Notes: generated by a model not told the origin, from the sequence alone. A DNA stretch of 64,000 bases from Mucilaginibacter sp. SG564 (GCF_013149275.1 NZ_JABGNA010000007.1:376448-440447), one strand, 5' to 3'; positions 8,174-16,938 are shown, counted from the stretch's first letter. Numbers and translations: made by a program.

Positions 8174-8680
8174 TTATCTAAAACGATAAGCCAAACGCAA
8201 ACCAGCCTGGCCCAGAGTACCATCTTTCGACCAGCCTTCATAACGCAGGCCAATCTCAAAACCCTCCCTAAAGCTATAACCAATACCAGGCGAATAGGCA
8301 AATGCGGTACCATCAGCCGCACCGGTAAAAAACGCGGCGCCTATTTGTCCTTCGGCAAAAAAGTTCCTGTCAAAGTAATATTTAATACCTGCTTTTAAAG
8401 GAATGGCATTGATAGCGGGACCGCCGAAATCACTATATACCCCTTTTGGCTGGAAGGAGTTATAGCCACCCGATATGGTAAACCAGGTACTGCGTTCAAT
8501 CGGAAGCTCATATTTAAGCGAAGCACCTAATACCGAACCAAAAAGATGATGGGCGTCACCTGTAGGTAATCCAGCCTCAAAGCCGATGCTGAATATCCCG
8601 CTGTTTCTGCCCCTGGATTGCGCAAAGCTTTGCGCCGCGGTAAATCCAATAATGAATAAGGCTAATAGAATTTTTTTCAT
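8174..8680 (-). CDS. Outer membrane beta-barrel protein, tandem paralog 1
   Basis: A 168-residue exported protein with a signal peptide ending SFAQ (about residue 21). The mature part alternates hydrophobic and polar residues as in small porin-like barrels: FSIGFEAGLPTGDAH, GASLKYELPI, GIKYYFDRNFFAEGQIGAAF, FAYSPGIGYSF, and the terminal strand GLRLAYRFR. It ends in an extra R after the aromatic, where its paralogs end in F. It is the most 3' of three tandem copies (with 8870-9406 and 9576-10097), each with its own terminator. The ligand is unknown. Confidence 0.75.
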   Translation of the reverse strand: MKKILLALFIIGFTAAQSFAQSRGRNSGIFSIGFEAGLPTGDAHHLFGSVLGASLKYELPIERSTWFTISGGYNSFQPKGVYSDFGGPAINAIPLKAGIKYYFDRNFFAEGQIGAAFFTGAADGTAFAYSPGIGYSFREGFEIGLRYEGWSKDGTLGQAGLRLAYRFR

Positions 8681-8809
8681 GATTTTTTAAATTGTGTGAT
8701 TTCTATCAATACAGTCATGTAAACATATTGTTTGCTCTATATCATATATCCCGTATCATGGCAAAACCATAACCGGGTTATAAGTAACCGTACTAACGGT
8801 ATAAAACAT

Positions 8810-8840
8810 AAAGCCCCGGAAATAATATTCCCGGGGCTTT
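8810..8840 (-). terminator. Terminator downstream of barrel gene 2
   Basis: A perfect 10-base stem AAAGCCCCGG (8810-8819) pairs with CCGGGGCTTT (8831-8840) around an AT-rich loop. It lies 30 bases after the stop of the gene at 8870-9406. Confidence 0.85.
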
Positions 8841-8869
8841 ATAAATTTTAATTGTTAATTTTTAGAAGA

Positions 8870-9406
8870 TCAGAAACGGTATGCCAATCGCAAACCCAGT
8901 TGCCCGATAGTTCCATTGTTTGACCATGCCTCATAACGAACTCCTGCTTCAAAGCCACCGGCAAAAGTATAACCTATACCCGGTGAATAAACGAATGCCG
9001 TACCACTGCCATTTCCGGTTGCAAATGCAGCACCTATTTGGCCTTCGCCAAAAAAGTGCCCGTCAAAATAGTATTTGGCACCCACTTTTACGGGTATTAT
9101 ACCGACAGAGCCGCCATCACTGTGAAATTGATAGCTGATATTCGGGTCATTAAAAGAAACATCAAAACTCTTGATGTGTATGCTGCTATACCCCGCCGAT
9201 GCGGTAATAAATAAATTATTGGCTACCGGGTACTCATATTTAAGCGAACCACCAATAATATAATTAGAATAATTGTGGAAATCGCCAACAGGCAATCCGC
9301 CTTCAACACCGATACTGAATTTACCACCATCACCGGATTTTGTTTGCGCAAAGGTTGTACATGCTGTGCCTGCGATAATGACTAAGGCTAATAGGATTTT
9401 TTTCAT
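8870..9406 (-). CDS. Outer membrane beta-barrel protein, tandem paralog 2
   Basis: A 178-residue exported small barrel, paralogous to the genes on both sides. I chose the ATG at 9404-9406 because it begins a clean signal peptide (MKKILLALVIIAGTACTTFAQ); the open frame extends 22 codons upstream without family likeness. Shared blocks are KFSIGVEGGLPVGDFH, GGSLKYEYPV, GAKYYFDGHFFGEGQIGAAFATG, FVYSPGIGYTFAGGFEAGVRYE and the last strand LGLRLAYRF, which ends in the aromatic residue expected for outer-membrane insertion. It differs from paralog 3 mostly in predicted loops. Confidence 0.75.
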   Translation of the reverse strand: MKKILLALVIIAGTACTTFAQTKSGDGGKFSIGVEGGLPVGDFHNYSNYIIGGSLKYEYPVANNLFITASAGYSSIHIKSFDVSFNDPNISYQFHSDGGSVGIIPVKVGAKYYFDGHFFGEGQIGAAFATGNGSGTAFVYSPGIGYTFAGGFEAGVRYEAWSNNGTIGQLGLRLAYRF

Positions 9407-9518
9407 AAAATAATTTTGTAATAGGATTAATGCGGACTTGTTTTTTAACCGCTGTTGCTTGGTTTGACGCACATGGGGCTACTAACGTTTAATACGCCAA
9501 AAAATATTTATAAATAAT

Positions 9519-9547
9519 AAAGCCCGGGGATAATATCCCCGGGCTTT
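9519..9547 (-). terminator. Terminator downstream of barrel gene 3
   Basis: A perfect 12-base stem AAAGCCCGGGGA (9519-9530) pairs with TCCCCGGGCTTT (9536-9547). It closely resembles the hairpin at 8810-8840, as expected if gene and terminator were duplicated together. Confidence 0.85.
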
Positions 9548-9575
9548 ACCTAAATCTTAATTGTTAATTTTTTGT

Positions 9576-10097
9576 TTAGAAACGGTAAGCTAAACGTAAA
9601 CCAACTTGACTAATGGTACCATTTTTTGACCAGCCTTCATAACGAACGCCTGCTTCAAAGCCACCATCAAAGGTATAACCTACCCCCGGAGAATAAGCAA
9701 AAGCAGTACCTCTTCCGCTTCTTGTACCAAATGCCGCGCCTAATTGACCTTCGGCAAAAAAGCCTTGCTCAATGTAGTACTTAACACCCACTTTTACCGG
9801 AACAAAACTTTCTACAGATCTGTCCTGGCCAAGGGCCTTAAACGCATCTTTAACTTCGCTTTTGTACAAAAATGCATTATATCCTGCAGAAATGGTAAAC
9901 CAGGTGCTTGGTGCTATCGGTAACTCATATTTAACAGAAGCACCCAATACAGAATTAAATGCCTGATGAGCATCACCAACAGGCAAACCCGCTTCAACGC
10001 CTACACTAAATTTACCGCTGTCGCCAGATTTGGTTTGCGCGAAGGTTGTGAATGCTGTGCCAGCGATAATAGCTAAGGCTAATAGAACTTTTTTCAT
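9576..10097 (-). CDS. Outer membrane beta-barrel protein, tandem paralog 3
   Basis: A 173-residue exported small barrel with the signal MKKVLLALAIIAGTAFTTFAQ. The strand blocks match its neighbours: KFSVGVEAGLPVGDAH, LGASVKYELPIAPSTWFTIS, GVKYYIEQGFFAEGQLGAAFGTR, AFAYSPGVGYTFDGGFEAGVRYEGWSKNG and a last strand ending LAYRF. It resembles paralog 1 in the ELPI-STWFTIS strand and paralog 2 in the signal and the GGFEAGVRYE strand, so the three may have exchanged segments. It is the promoter-proximal copy; an imperfect tandem repeat lies upstream at 10247-10398. Confidence 0.75.
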   Translation of the reverse strand: MKKVLLALAIIAGTAFTTFAQTKSGDSGKFSVGVEAGLPVGDAHQAFNSVLGASVKYELPIAPSTWFTISAGYNAFLYKSEVKDAFKALGQDRSVESFVPVKVGVKYYIEQGFFAEGQLGAAFGTRSGRGTAFAYSPGVGYTFDGGFEAGVRYEGWSKNGTISQVGLRLAYRF

Positions 10098-10246
10098 AAT
10101 TTATTAGATTGATGTTTGTTTGTTAACACAACGTTAATAGGATTTTCCTATAACGCAGTTTTTTATTGAGAGTATAGACGCAGCTCCTGAGCAAACGTTA
10201 CAAACTCTTTTAATTTTTTTTATTAAATACGTGATTTTGGCATATT

Positions 10247-10398
10247 AATCAACAGAATAATATGAGATACACACCCAGGGACGGTGGTGCTATTGTATCG
10301 GTTAATTCGCAAAATAAATGTAATAATCAATAGAATAATTTTGAATACTCACCGTGGGCGGCAGGGAGTTCGTATCAATCTTATTCGCAAGTAAAATA
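10247..10398. repeat. Imperfect tandem duplication of about 75 bases
   Basis: Unit A begins ATCAACAGAATAAT (10248) and unit B begins ATCAATAGAATAAT (10326). Each then carries a GA-ATAC segment, a GGG-rich middle, GTATC, and ends with ATTCGCAA plus an A-rich tail. It fills most of the 345-base gap between gldA and the barrel genes; no gene was found there. It may be a regulatory region. Confidence 0.55.
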
Positions 10399-10442
10399 AT
10401 TAGGTGACACAAAAATAAAAGTTTATTTTAAAATTAAAAACA

Positions 10443-11153
10443 TTAATTGTCATGGGTACGTGAAATAAATATCTGCTCCAATGTATGGTCATTGTTTTTT
10501 TGGCGAAGTCCTTGCAGTGTATCATCAGCTACAATTTTGCCTTTATTGATAATGATCACCTTGTTGCATACCGCTTCTACCTCCTGCATAATATGGGTAG
10601 AGAGGATGATGGTTTTGGTTTTCCCCAGTTCCAGGATCAACTGACGAATGCCGATCAACTGGTTAGGATCAAGCCCGGAGGTGGGTTCGTCCAGTATCAG
10701 CACATCGGGGTTATGGAGTATAGCCTGCGCCAATCCCACCCGTTGGCGGTACCCTTTTGATAGCTGACCTATTTTTTTATGCTGCTCGGGCCCCAAGCCT
10801 GTTTGCTCAATAATGGTGGCTATTCGTTTTTCGGGCTCCGGTAATTTATGGATCCCGGCTATAAAACCTAATGATTCTTTCACATACATATCCAGGTACA
10901 GCGGATTGCTCTCGGGCAGGTAACCAATGCGCCTGCGTACCTCCAGGGGCTGGGCAATCACATCGAACCCACAAACCGATGCTGTACCCGAGGTTTGTGG
11001 GATAAAGCAGGTGAGTATCTTCATGGTGGTAGATTTACCGGCACCATTAGGCCCCAAAAAGCCCAGCACCCCTGGCCCTGCACTAAAACTGATACTATTA
11101 ACCGCTTTTTGCGTTCCGTAAATTTTGGTTAGTGACTGCACCTCGATACTCAT
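10443..11153 (-). CDS. gldA: Gliding-type ABC transporter ATP-binding protein GldA, short form
   Basis: A 236-residue ABC ATPase that would energise the GldF-GldG transporter. Walker A GPNGAGKST is at 34-42, the signature LSKGYRQ at 131-137, Walker B VLILDEP at 151-157, and the switch His at 187. The opening MSIEVQSLTKIYGTQKAV and the blocks RIGYLPESNPLYLDMYV and GLDPNQLIGIR are GldA-like. The usual GldA is near 300 residues; this one stops soon after KGKIVADDTL, so the C-terminal extension is missing. It is about 3.4 kb from gldFG, separated by four unrelated genes on the same strand. It could also be a generic GldA-like ATPase. Confidence 0.85.
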   Translation of the reverse strand: MSIEVQSLTKIYGTQKAVNSISFSAGPGVLGFLGPNGAGKSTTMKILTCFIPQTSGTASVCGFDVIAQPLEVRRRIGYLPESNPLYLDMYVKESLGFIAGIHKLPEPEKRIATIIEQTGLGPEQHKKIGQLSKGYRQRVGLAQAILHNPDVLILDEPTSGLDPNQLIGIRQLILELGKTKTIILSTHIMQEVEAVCNKVIIINKGKIVADDTLQGLRQKNNDHTLEQIFISRTHDN

Positions 11154-11321
11154 GCGGTAAAAATAAGTTTTCGATGTGATATTCGGGATAGAAATCCCCC
11201 GATGGTTTCAAAATCGATTAAATCTTATGACAAAAAAATAAAAAAACGCTACTTTAAAGAAGTTTTTATAATCATCAATAATACAACCTGCTGAAGCACG
11301 GCTATTTAATCAAATTTCGAA

Positions 11322-12536
11322 ATGGGAAAAACTACTATTGCAGAAACGGTGAATAACGAGGCTCCAGTTAACAGAATTGCTTCGGTAGATGTTTACCGGG
11401 GCTTCGTTATGCTGCTGATGATGGCCGAAGTAGTATCTTTTGAAAGTGTAGCGAAAGCGTTACCAGACAACAGGTTTTGGCAAATTTTAGCTTTTAACCA
11501 ATCGCATGTACCTTGGACATGGCTGAGCCTGCATGACATGATCCAACCCTCTTTTACATTTTTAGTGGGTGTGGTACTTCCCTATTCCGTAGCCTCCCGG
11601 AAAAAAAAGGGAGCCACTTTCAATTCCATTATTGGCCATACCCTGTTCAGGTCGCTGGTACTCATTTTTCTCGGTTTCTTTTTAAGATCATTGGGTTCCG
11701 ATCACACCGTTTTTACGTTTGAAGATACGCTTACCCAAATAGGCCTGGGTTATACTTTCCTGGTGATGCTTGGCTTTTGCTCGCCAAAAATACAACTTGG
11801 CGTACTGATCTTCATTTTGGTAGGATACTGGCTCGCATTCGCCCTTTATCCCTTGCCTGGGGCTGGCTTTGATTATGCATCAGCCGGTGTACCGCCGAAC
11901 TGGGAACATAACCTGCATGGTTTTGCAGCTCATTGGAATAAAAATACCAACCTGGCCTGGGCCGCAGATCGCTGGTTTCTGAATCTGTTACCGCGCAGCC
12001 AGCCTTTCCTGTTTAATGAAGGCGGTTATTCAACCCTCAGTTTTATACCCACCCTGGGCACTATGATTCTTGGCCTTTTGGCAGGCGGAGTTTTGAAAAA
12101 CAGCCAAACAGGTAAAGAGAAGCTGAAATATTTTATCATAGCCGGGGGAAGCCTCATCGCTTTGGGGATATTGTTACAGCTAACCAATATCAACCCTATT
12201 GTAAAAAGGATCTGGACACCGGCATGGGTAGTTTTCAGCGGCGGTATATGTTTTGGTTTCTTGGCTTTATTTTATTGGCTGGTTGATCTGAAACAGATTC
12301 AGAAACCATTTTTCTTCCTCACGGTGATCGGGGTAAATTCAATCGCTGCCTATGTCATGGCCGACGGTGGCCTGAGGCGATATATCAACGAAAATCTCCA
12401 CACGCACCTGGGGCAGCACTATGATCAGTTATTTGGAATAGCCTATACAACGCTTGTTAGCGGCGGCCTGACCCTATTTTTCCTATGGCTCATACTTTCC
12501 TGGATGTACCGGCGGAAAATATTTATCAAGATCTGA
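11322..12536 (+). CDS. DUF5009/HGSNAT-like multi-pass membrane acyltransferase-type protein
   Basis: A 404-residue inner-membrane protein with about ten hydrophobic segments. After a short polar N-terminus comes RIASVDVYRGFVMLLMM, the first-helix motif of the heparan-alpha-glucosaminide N-acetyltransferase/DUF5009 family, and then SLHDMIQPSFTFLVGVVLPYS with the conserved His-Asp before helix 2. Relatives transfer acetyl groups across membranes to sugars, but the substrate here is unknown. It is divergent from gldA. A bare 168-base gap precedes it, and a degenerate hairpin repeat follows. Confidence 0.8.
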   Translation: MGKTTIAETVNNEAPVNRIASVDVYRGFVMLLMMAEVVSFESVAKALPDNRFWQILAFNQSHVPWTWLSLHDMIQPSFTFLVGVVLPYSVASRKKKGATFNSIIGHTLFRSLVLIFLGFFLRSLGSDHTVFTFEDTLTQIGLGYTFLVMLGFCSPKIQLGVLIFILVGYWLAFALYPLPGAGFDYASAGVPPNWEHNLHGFAAHWNKNTNLAWAADRWFLNLLPRSQPFLFNEGGYSTLSFIPTLGTMILGLLAGGVLKNSQTGKEKLKYFIIAGGSLIALGILLQLTNINPIVKRIWTPAWVVFSGGICFGFLALFYWLVDLKQIQKPFFFLTVIGVNSIAAYVMADGGLRRYINENLHTHLGQHYDQLFGIAYTTLVSGGLTLFFLWLILSWMYRRKIFIKI

Positions 12537-12563
12537 AATATTAGGAGACGGCACATAAAAGGC

Positions 12564-12642
12564 CTGTCAGTCTGAGCTTGTCGAAGACTCGCATGCAGAG
12601 GCCTGCCCACCATGCTTTGGCGGGGCTCACCATGACACCTAC
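12564..12642. repeat. Hairpin repeat, TGTCA...GTCGAAG variant
   Basis: The left side CTGTCAGTCTGAGCTTGTCG and the right side CTCACCATGACACC are the decayed ends of the TGTCAT-CTGAG-GTCGAAG type; the inner part has AGAGGCCTGCCC. It is related to 34127-34202. It lies between convergent genes. Confidence 0.55.
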
Positions 12643-12673
12643 TTTTCTTATTACTCAGGAAGGCAGTATCTCC

Positions 12674-13339
12674 TTACTTTTCAAAAACAATGGCATCAGC
12701 GTTCGCGCCCAGTTTTGTTAATGTTTCGGTTATTTCAGCAACCATCGGGTCGGGACCGCAAACATAAAAGTGTTTGTTAAAATCTTTCACCTCGGCTTTC
12801 AAAAACTCCCCGTCAATACGGCGGTGGTCGTTTTTACCGTCCTTTTGCTGGGTTGTAGTAAACCGGGCATTTTCACCAAGCATCGTTTTTAATTCGTCAG
12901 CCAAAATAATATCATCATCGGTTTTGTTAGAAAAGAACAGGATGTTATCCTCCAGCTTACCCTCTTTATAAAGCTGTCTTAATATGGCAATAAACGGGGT
13001 AATACCCGCGCCACCTGCTATAAAATATCCCGGACCTTTATACGCTATAGCCCCCCAGGCTTCGCGCAGTATCAGCTCGTCGCCCACCTGCAGTTCGCCT
13101 AAATGGTTAGTAACGCCGGGATGGTCACTATATATTTTAATGGTGAACTCCAGGTAATGCTCATCGGTAAGACAGGTGAATGTAAACGGATTTCGCTGCC
13201 CCTCCCATTGTGGTTGATTGATAGATAGTTCGGTAGCCTGTCCGGGGGTAAAGGTAAACCCGTCAGGCTTTTCTACTATAAACTGTTTTACGTTGTGGGT
13301 AACGTTATGAATATCCAGTATTCTTACAATTTGTTCCAT
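12674..13339 (-). CDS. FAD/NAD(P)-binding ferredoxin reductase-type oxidoreductase
   Basis: A 221-residue flavoprotein of the ferredoxin-NADP reductase fold, without an iron-sulfur domain. The FAD-binding barrel holds RNPFTFT at 49-55. The nucleotide-binding half begins GYFIAGGAGITPFIAIL (104-120) and has YVCGPDPM at 192-199. It would move electrons between NAD(P)H and a one-electron partner; the partner is not visible nearby. I start at the ATG of MEQIVRIL; an upstream TTG adds four residues. It is cytoplasmic and its neighbours do not suggest a pathway. Confidence 0.85.
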   Translation of the reverse strand: MEQIVRILDIHNVTHNVKQFIVEKPDGFTFTPGQATELSINQPQWEGQRNPFTFTCLTDEHYLEFTIKIYSDHPGVTNHLGELQVGDELILREAWGAIAYKGPGYFIAGGAGITPFIAILRQLYKEGKLEDNILFFSNKTDDDIILADELKTMLGENARFTTTQQKDGKNDHRRIDGEFLKAEVKDFNKHFYVCGPDPMVAEITETLTKLGANADAIVFEK

Positions 13340-13419
13340 AGCTGCGGTCAATTAATTGGTTATAATATAATCAAAATAACACTCATTTAGTTTTAGCTAA
13401 GCACATATAGATCGTAAGA

Positions 13420-14235
13420 TCAGGGTTTTGAAAAAAGCATTTTTAAACCTTTGTAAGCGCTATTGTGCAAAATGGTCAAATGATTTTCGTCGGGAAAGGG
13501 GGCGAATATCACTTTCCAATCCTTTTTTCCGGCGGCCTGCAATGTTTTTGCCAGGTTATCAGCATCGTTTCCCATCTGTTTTCCTTCGTCACCTACGGCA
13601 ACATACACCGTTACAGGATGATCAAGTTGTTTGGCCAGCAATCCTGGAGCTTTATTTAACAACGATTCATCATCCCACCATAAACTCGGACTTACAATAA
13701 TATATTTAGTAAACAGATAGGATTTCTTTAACACAATCTCTGTAGCCAGTAGCCCACCAAAAGATTGTCCGATAATAATTCTGGACGAATTAGTTTTATA
13801 GGTTTTATCAATAAAAGGTTGCAATTCTTTTTCTATAAACGCTATAAATTTACCCGAACTACCGGTTGTGGGGAAATCCCTTTTTTCCTTGGCATTTGTT
13901 GTCGGGAAAGTAAAATCTTTCTTCCTGTCTATATTGGCAATGCCTACAATGATTACTTTAGGCATCATTTTGGCCATATTCAAAAACTGCACCAGGCCGC
14001 TTATATGGATAAAATCTTCATTGGCCGAGCCATCAAGCAGATAAATAACAGGGTAATGCAGGGTGTCGTCTTTCCGGTATCCCTCCGGCAGGTAGATGTT
14101 CAGGATACGCTTTTCGGAAAGCTGTGCCGAATTGATCTCTTTGATCTCGCCCAGTATAAAAGGTTTACTGCCTGATTCCTGGGCTTTGAGCGCAAAGGAG
14201 ACAAATAACAGCAAGATCAGACAGCAATGTTTCAT
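13420..14235 (-). CDS. Secreted alpha/beta-hydrolase esterase (esterase D/IroE-like fold)
   Basis: A 271-residue exported hydrolase. From the ATG at 14233-14235 there is a signal peptide MKHCCLILLLFVSFALKAQ. The fold matches putative esterases: YPVIYLLDGS at 62-70, the nucleophile motif GQSFGG with S158, VGDEG near 214-218 as the likely acid, and DENHL with H252. Relatives cleave esters such as siderophore backbones or acylated sugars; no siderophore genes lie nearby, so the substrate is open. A longer frame upstream is possible but breaks the signal peptide. Confidence 0.8.
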   Translation of the reverse strand: MKHCCLILLLFVSFALKAQESGSKPFILGEIKEINSAQLSEKRILNIYLPEGYRKDDTLHYPVIYLLDGSANEDFIHISGLVQFLNMAKMMPKVIIVGIANIDRKKDFTFPTTNAKEKRDFPTTGSSGKFIAFIEKELQPFIDKTYKTNSSRIIIGQSFGGLLATEIVLKKSYLFTKYIIVSPSLWWDDESLLNKAPGLLAKQLDHPVTVYVAVGDEGKQMGNDADNLAKTLQAAGKKDWKVIFAPFPDENHLTILHNSAYKGLKMLFSKP

Positions 14236-14300
14236 TGTTTTATGAGGGTGGATGAATATCGTAAAGTTAAAAAGATCAGTCAAAAAACTGCATTTTACAC

Positions 14301-14330
14301 CTTTAACCTTTCCCCTTTAACCTTTCCTCC
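14301..14330. repeat. Tandem CTTTAACCTTTCCC repeat upstream of glyS
   Basis: Two copies of CTTTAACCTTTCC lie directly upstream of the glyS promoter box. This is another example of a locus-specific short repeat. Confidence 0.6.
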
Positions 14331-14337
14331 TAAATTG

Positions 14338-14345
14338 TATCTTTG
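14338..14345 (+). promoter_or_regulatory. Putative -7 box of glyS promoter
   Basis: TATCTTTG fits TAnnTTTG exactly and is directly preceded by TTG. It lies only 8 bases before the ATG, implying a very short or absent 5' leader. Confidence 0.55.
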
Positions 14346-14353
14346 CAGCTATT

Positions 14354-15835
14354 ATGAGCAAATCAACCGACGAACTTTTTAAAAATGTTATATCGCATGC
14401 CAAAGAGTATGGCTTTGTTTTCCCTTCAAGCGAGATTTATGATGGTCTGAGTGCCGTTTATGATTACGGCCAGTTTGGCGCCGAGTTGAAGAACAACATC
14501 AAAACCTACTGGTGGAAAGCCATGGTGCAGATGAATGATAACATTGTGGGTATTGATTCGGCCATATTTATGCACCCCAAAATATGGAAAGCCAGCGGGC
14601 ACGTTGATGGTTTCAGCGATCCGATGATCGATAATAAAGACTCTAAAAAACGCTACCGTGCCGATCAATTGTTAGAAGACAAGATTGATCGCTACGATAA
14701 AGACGGTAAAACAGACAAAGCCGAGCAATTGCAGCACGATATGGACGAGGCCTTGAAAAACGAGGACCTGCCACGTTTAAAAGAACTGATCATTGAGCAT
14801 GAGATCGCCTGCCCGGTAAGTGGTACCCGTAACTGGACCGATGTTCGTCAGTTTAACCTGATGTTCAGTACCCAGATGGGCGCCGTTGCCGATGATGCCG
14901 ACCAGATCTATCTGCGTCCTGAAACTGCTCAGGGTATATTTGTAAACTACCTGAATGTGCAAAAATCAGGCAGGATGAAAATCCCGTTCGGCATAGCACA
15001 GATTGGTAAGGCCTTCCGTAACGAGGTGATAGCCCGCCAGTTCATCATCCGAATGCGTGAGTTTGAGCAAATGGAAATGCAGTTTTTTGTACGCCCCGGC
15101 ACTCAAAAAGAATGGTTTAACCAGTGGAAAGAAACACGCCTGAAATGGCACCTGGCCCTGGGCACTGATGCCGCTAAATACCGTTATCATGAGCATGCAA
15201 AACTGGCTTTTTATGCCGACGCTGCTTTTGACATCGAATTTGAATTCCCATTCGGATTTAAAGAAGTAGAAGGGATTCATAGTCGTACCAACTATGATTT
15301 AAGCCAGCATGAAAAATTCTCCGGTAAAAAACTACAGTATTTTGATCCTGAGGTTGATCCTGAAACAGGCAAACCATTCGGTAACTATGTACCTTACGTA
15401 ATTGAAACTTCTATTGGTTTAGATAGGATGTTCCTGCTGACCATGATCAACGCTTACGAAGAAGAAGATCTGAGCACCGAGGAAAAACAAGATAGCCGTA
15501 CTGTATTGCACCTGCACCCTTGCCTGGCGCCGGTTAAAGCCGCTATTTTCCCGCTGACCAAAAAAGATGGTTTGCCCGAAAAAGCACGCGAGATCATGGA
15601 TAAACTGAAGATCGACTTCAACATACAATACGAGGAGAAGGATGCCATTGGTAAACGTTATCGCCGCCAGGATGCCATTGGTACACCTTTCTGTATCACG
15701 GTAGATCACCAGACACTGGAAGATAACACCGTAACCATCCGCCACCGCGACAGCATGCAACAGGAACGCGTACCCGCCGACCAGCTCGACAAGATCATTG
15801 GCGACCTGGTTAGCTGGAGAAACTTATTGAAATAA
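14354..15835 (+). CDS. glyS: Glycyl-tRNA synthetase (homodimeric type)
   Basis: A 493-residue class II aminoacyl-tRNA synthetase that charges tRNA-Gly. The start MSKSTDELFKNVISHAKEYGFVFPSSEIYDGL matches the alpha2-type enzyme. Motif 2 is near FRNEVIARQFIIRMREFEQMEMQFF (about 222-246), and motif 3 near ETSIGLDRMFL (about 352-362). The C-terminal anticodon-binding domain begins after LHLHPCLAPVKAA and includes the GTPFCITVD and TIRHRDS segments. Length and domain order are normal. It is a single gene with a close-set promoter and a strong terminator. Confidence 0.97.
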   Translation: MSKSTDELFKNVISHAKEYGFVFPSSEIYDGLSAVYDYGQFGAELKNNIKTYWWKAMVQMNDNIVGIDSAIFMHPKIWKASGHVDGFSDPMIDNKDSKKRYRADQLLEDKIDRYDKDGKTDKAEQLQHDMDEALKNEDLPRLKELIIEHEIACPVSGTRNWTDVRQFNLMFSTQMGAVADDADQIYLRPETAQGIFVNYLNVQKSGRMKIPFGIAQIGKAFRNEVIARQFIIRMREFEQMEMQFFVRPGTQKEWFNQWKETRLKWHLALGTDAAKYRYHEHAKLAFYADAAFDIEFEFPFGFKEVEGIHSRTNYDLSQHEKFSGKKLQYFDPEVDPETGKPFGNYVPYVIETSIGLDRMFLLTMINAYEEEDLSTEEKQDSRTVLHLHPCLAPVKAAIFPLTKKDGLPEKAREIMDKLKIDFNIQYEEKDAIGKRYRRQDAIGTPFCITVDHQTLEDNTVTIRHRDSMQQERVPADQLDKIIGDLVSWRNLLK

Positions 15836-15857
15836 GATATTCTATATCTACCCAAAT

Positions 15858-15896
15858 AAACAACAAAGCCCGCTATTTAAGCGGGCTTTGTTGTTT
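15858..15896 (+). terminator. glyS terminator
   Basis: A perfect 16-base stem (15858-15873 with 15881-15896, core AAAGCCCGC) with a 7-base loop ends in TTGTTGTTT, 23 bases after the stop. Confidence 0.9.
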
Positions 15897-16175
15897 ATCA
15901 ACCACTCCTAAACCAGGCGAATTATCATAACCATACGCTTCCTTTATTTAATAAATGTATATCTATTAACATACATAACGATGTTTATTAATATACATAT
16001 TAAAGTAAATACACTCAACTATTAAGAGGCCAAACTATCATATAACATCTTTATTATCAATATATTTCAATCTAACTCGGTGTGTTTTTATCATTAAATA
16101 TTTCCAATGGCACAGCTATTGTTAATAATTTCTTATTAAAATAAATTTAAAGTTAAAAACTTAAAAAACAGCACT
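15897..16175. other. AT-rich leader region of a barrel gene
   Basis: No gene is seen. At 15953-16012 there are repeated ATATACAT/ATGTATAT segments forming imperfect dyads, which could be regulatory. No firm promoter box was identified. Confidence 0.35.
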
Positions 16176-16757
16176 ATGAAAAAGTTTACATTATTAGCCG
16201 TATTGGCATTTATCGACTTCGGCTTCACAGCGAGCGCGCAAATACAGAAAGGGAATGTTTTAATGGGGGGCGATATCGGCAACCTTTCCCTGGGTTTAAA
16301 TGGCTCTAAAAATTTCACCATGGATCTTACACCCAAAGCCGCATGGTTTATTAAAGATAACGTAGCCTTGGGTGCTTATGCTAAATTAAATTTGGCTACA
16401 GCCAAAGGAGCCGGTACAGATGTTGGATATGGCATAGGTGCATTAGGCCGTTACTATACCGGATCGGATGTTGAGGTATTAAAACACGGTCGCTTTTTTG
16501 GTGAAGCTACTGTTGGTCTTGGCGGTTTCAATCCAAGCGGCCCGGGTGGCTCAACCAATGGCCTGGACTTTAGCTTCGGCCCAGGCTTTGCTTATTTCAT
16601 TACGCCAAGTATCGGTTTAGAAACCTTGCTGAAATACAACGGTACAGCTGGCTTTGGCAGCTTAGGCTATCAAAACAAACTAACTTTAGATTTTGGTTTC
16701 CAGATATACTTACCAGGACAAAGCACCCTGAACAAAGTTAAAAGAGACGTAAAATAG
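16176..16757 (+). CDS. Outer membrane beta-barrel protein
   Basis: A 193-residue exported protein. The signal peptide MKKFTLLAVLAFIDFGFTASAQ is followed by IQKGNVLMGGDIGNLSLGL, a start common in Bacteroidota barrel proteins. Alternating strands follow: DLTPKAAWFIKDNVALGAYAKL, GIGALGRYYTG, RFFGEATVGLGG, FGPGFAYFITPSIGLETLLKYN and a late strand LTLDFGFQIYL. About 14 residues, QGSTLNKVKRDVK-like and basic, follow the last strand, which is unusual for a barrel that inserts by its last aromatic. It does not obviously match the tandem barrels at 8-10 kb. The function is unknown. Confidence 0.7.
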   Translation: MKKFTLLAVLAFIDFGFTASAQIQKGNVLMGGDIGNLSLGLNGSKNFTMDLTPKAAWFIKDNVALGAYAKLNLATAKGAGTDVGYGIGALGRYYTGSDVEVLKHGRFFGEATVGLGGFNPSGPGGSTNGLDFSFGPGFAYFITPSIGLETLLKYNGTAGFGSLGYQNKLTLDFGFQIYLPGQSTLNKVKRDVK

Positions 16758-16771
16758 ATTTATCTGTCTCG

Positions 16772-16809
16772 AAACAAAAATGCCCGCTAAATATCGGGCA
16801 TTTTTGTTT
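16772..16809 (+). terminator. Terminator of the barrel gene
   Basis: A 15-base perfect stem AAACAAAAATGCCCG/CGGGCATTTTTGTTT ends in a T-rich run, 14 bases after the stop. Confidence 0.9.
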
Positions 16810-16938
16810 TAATGACACTATTGTAATTTACAACCCAGAACGTGTTTCGCATTATTCTATTAGTTTGACATCGTAGGGTTAAAACAATTCAAGCTACTAT
16901 TCCTTATCTTTTTAACCAAACTTCACCCCTGCTTAATT

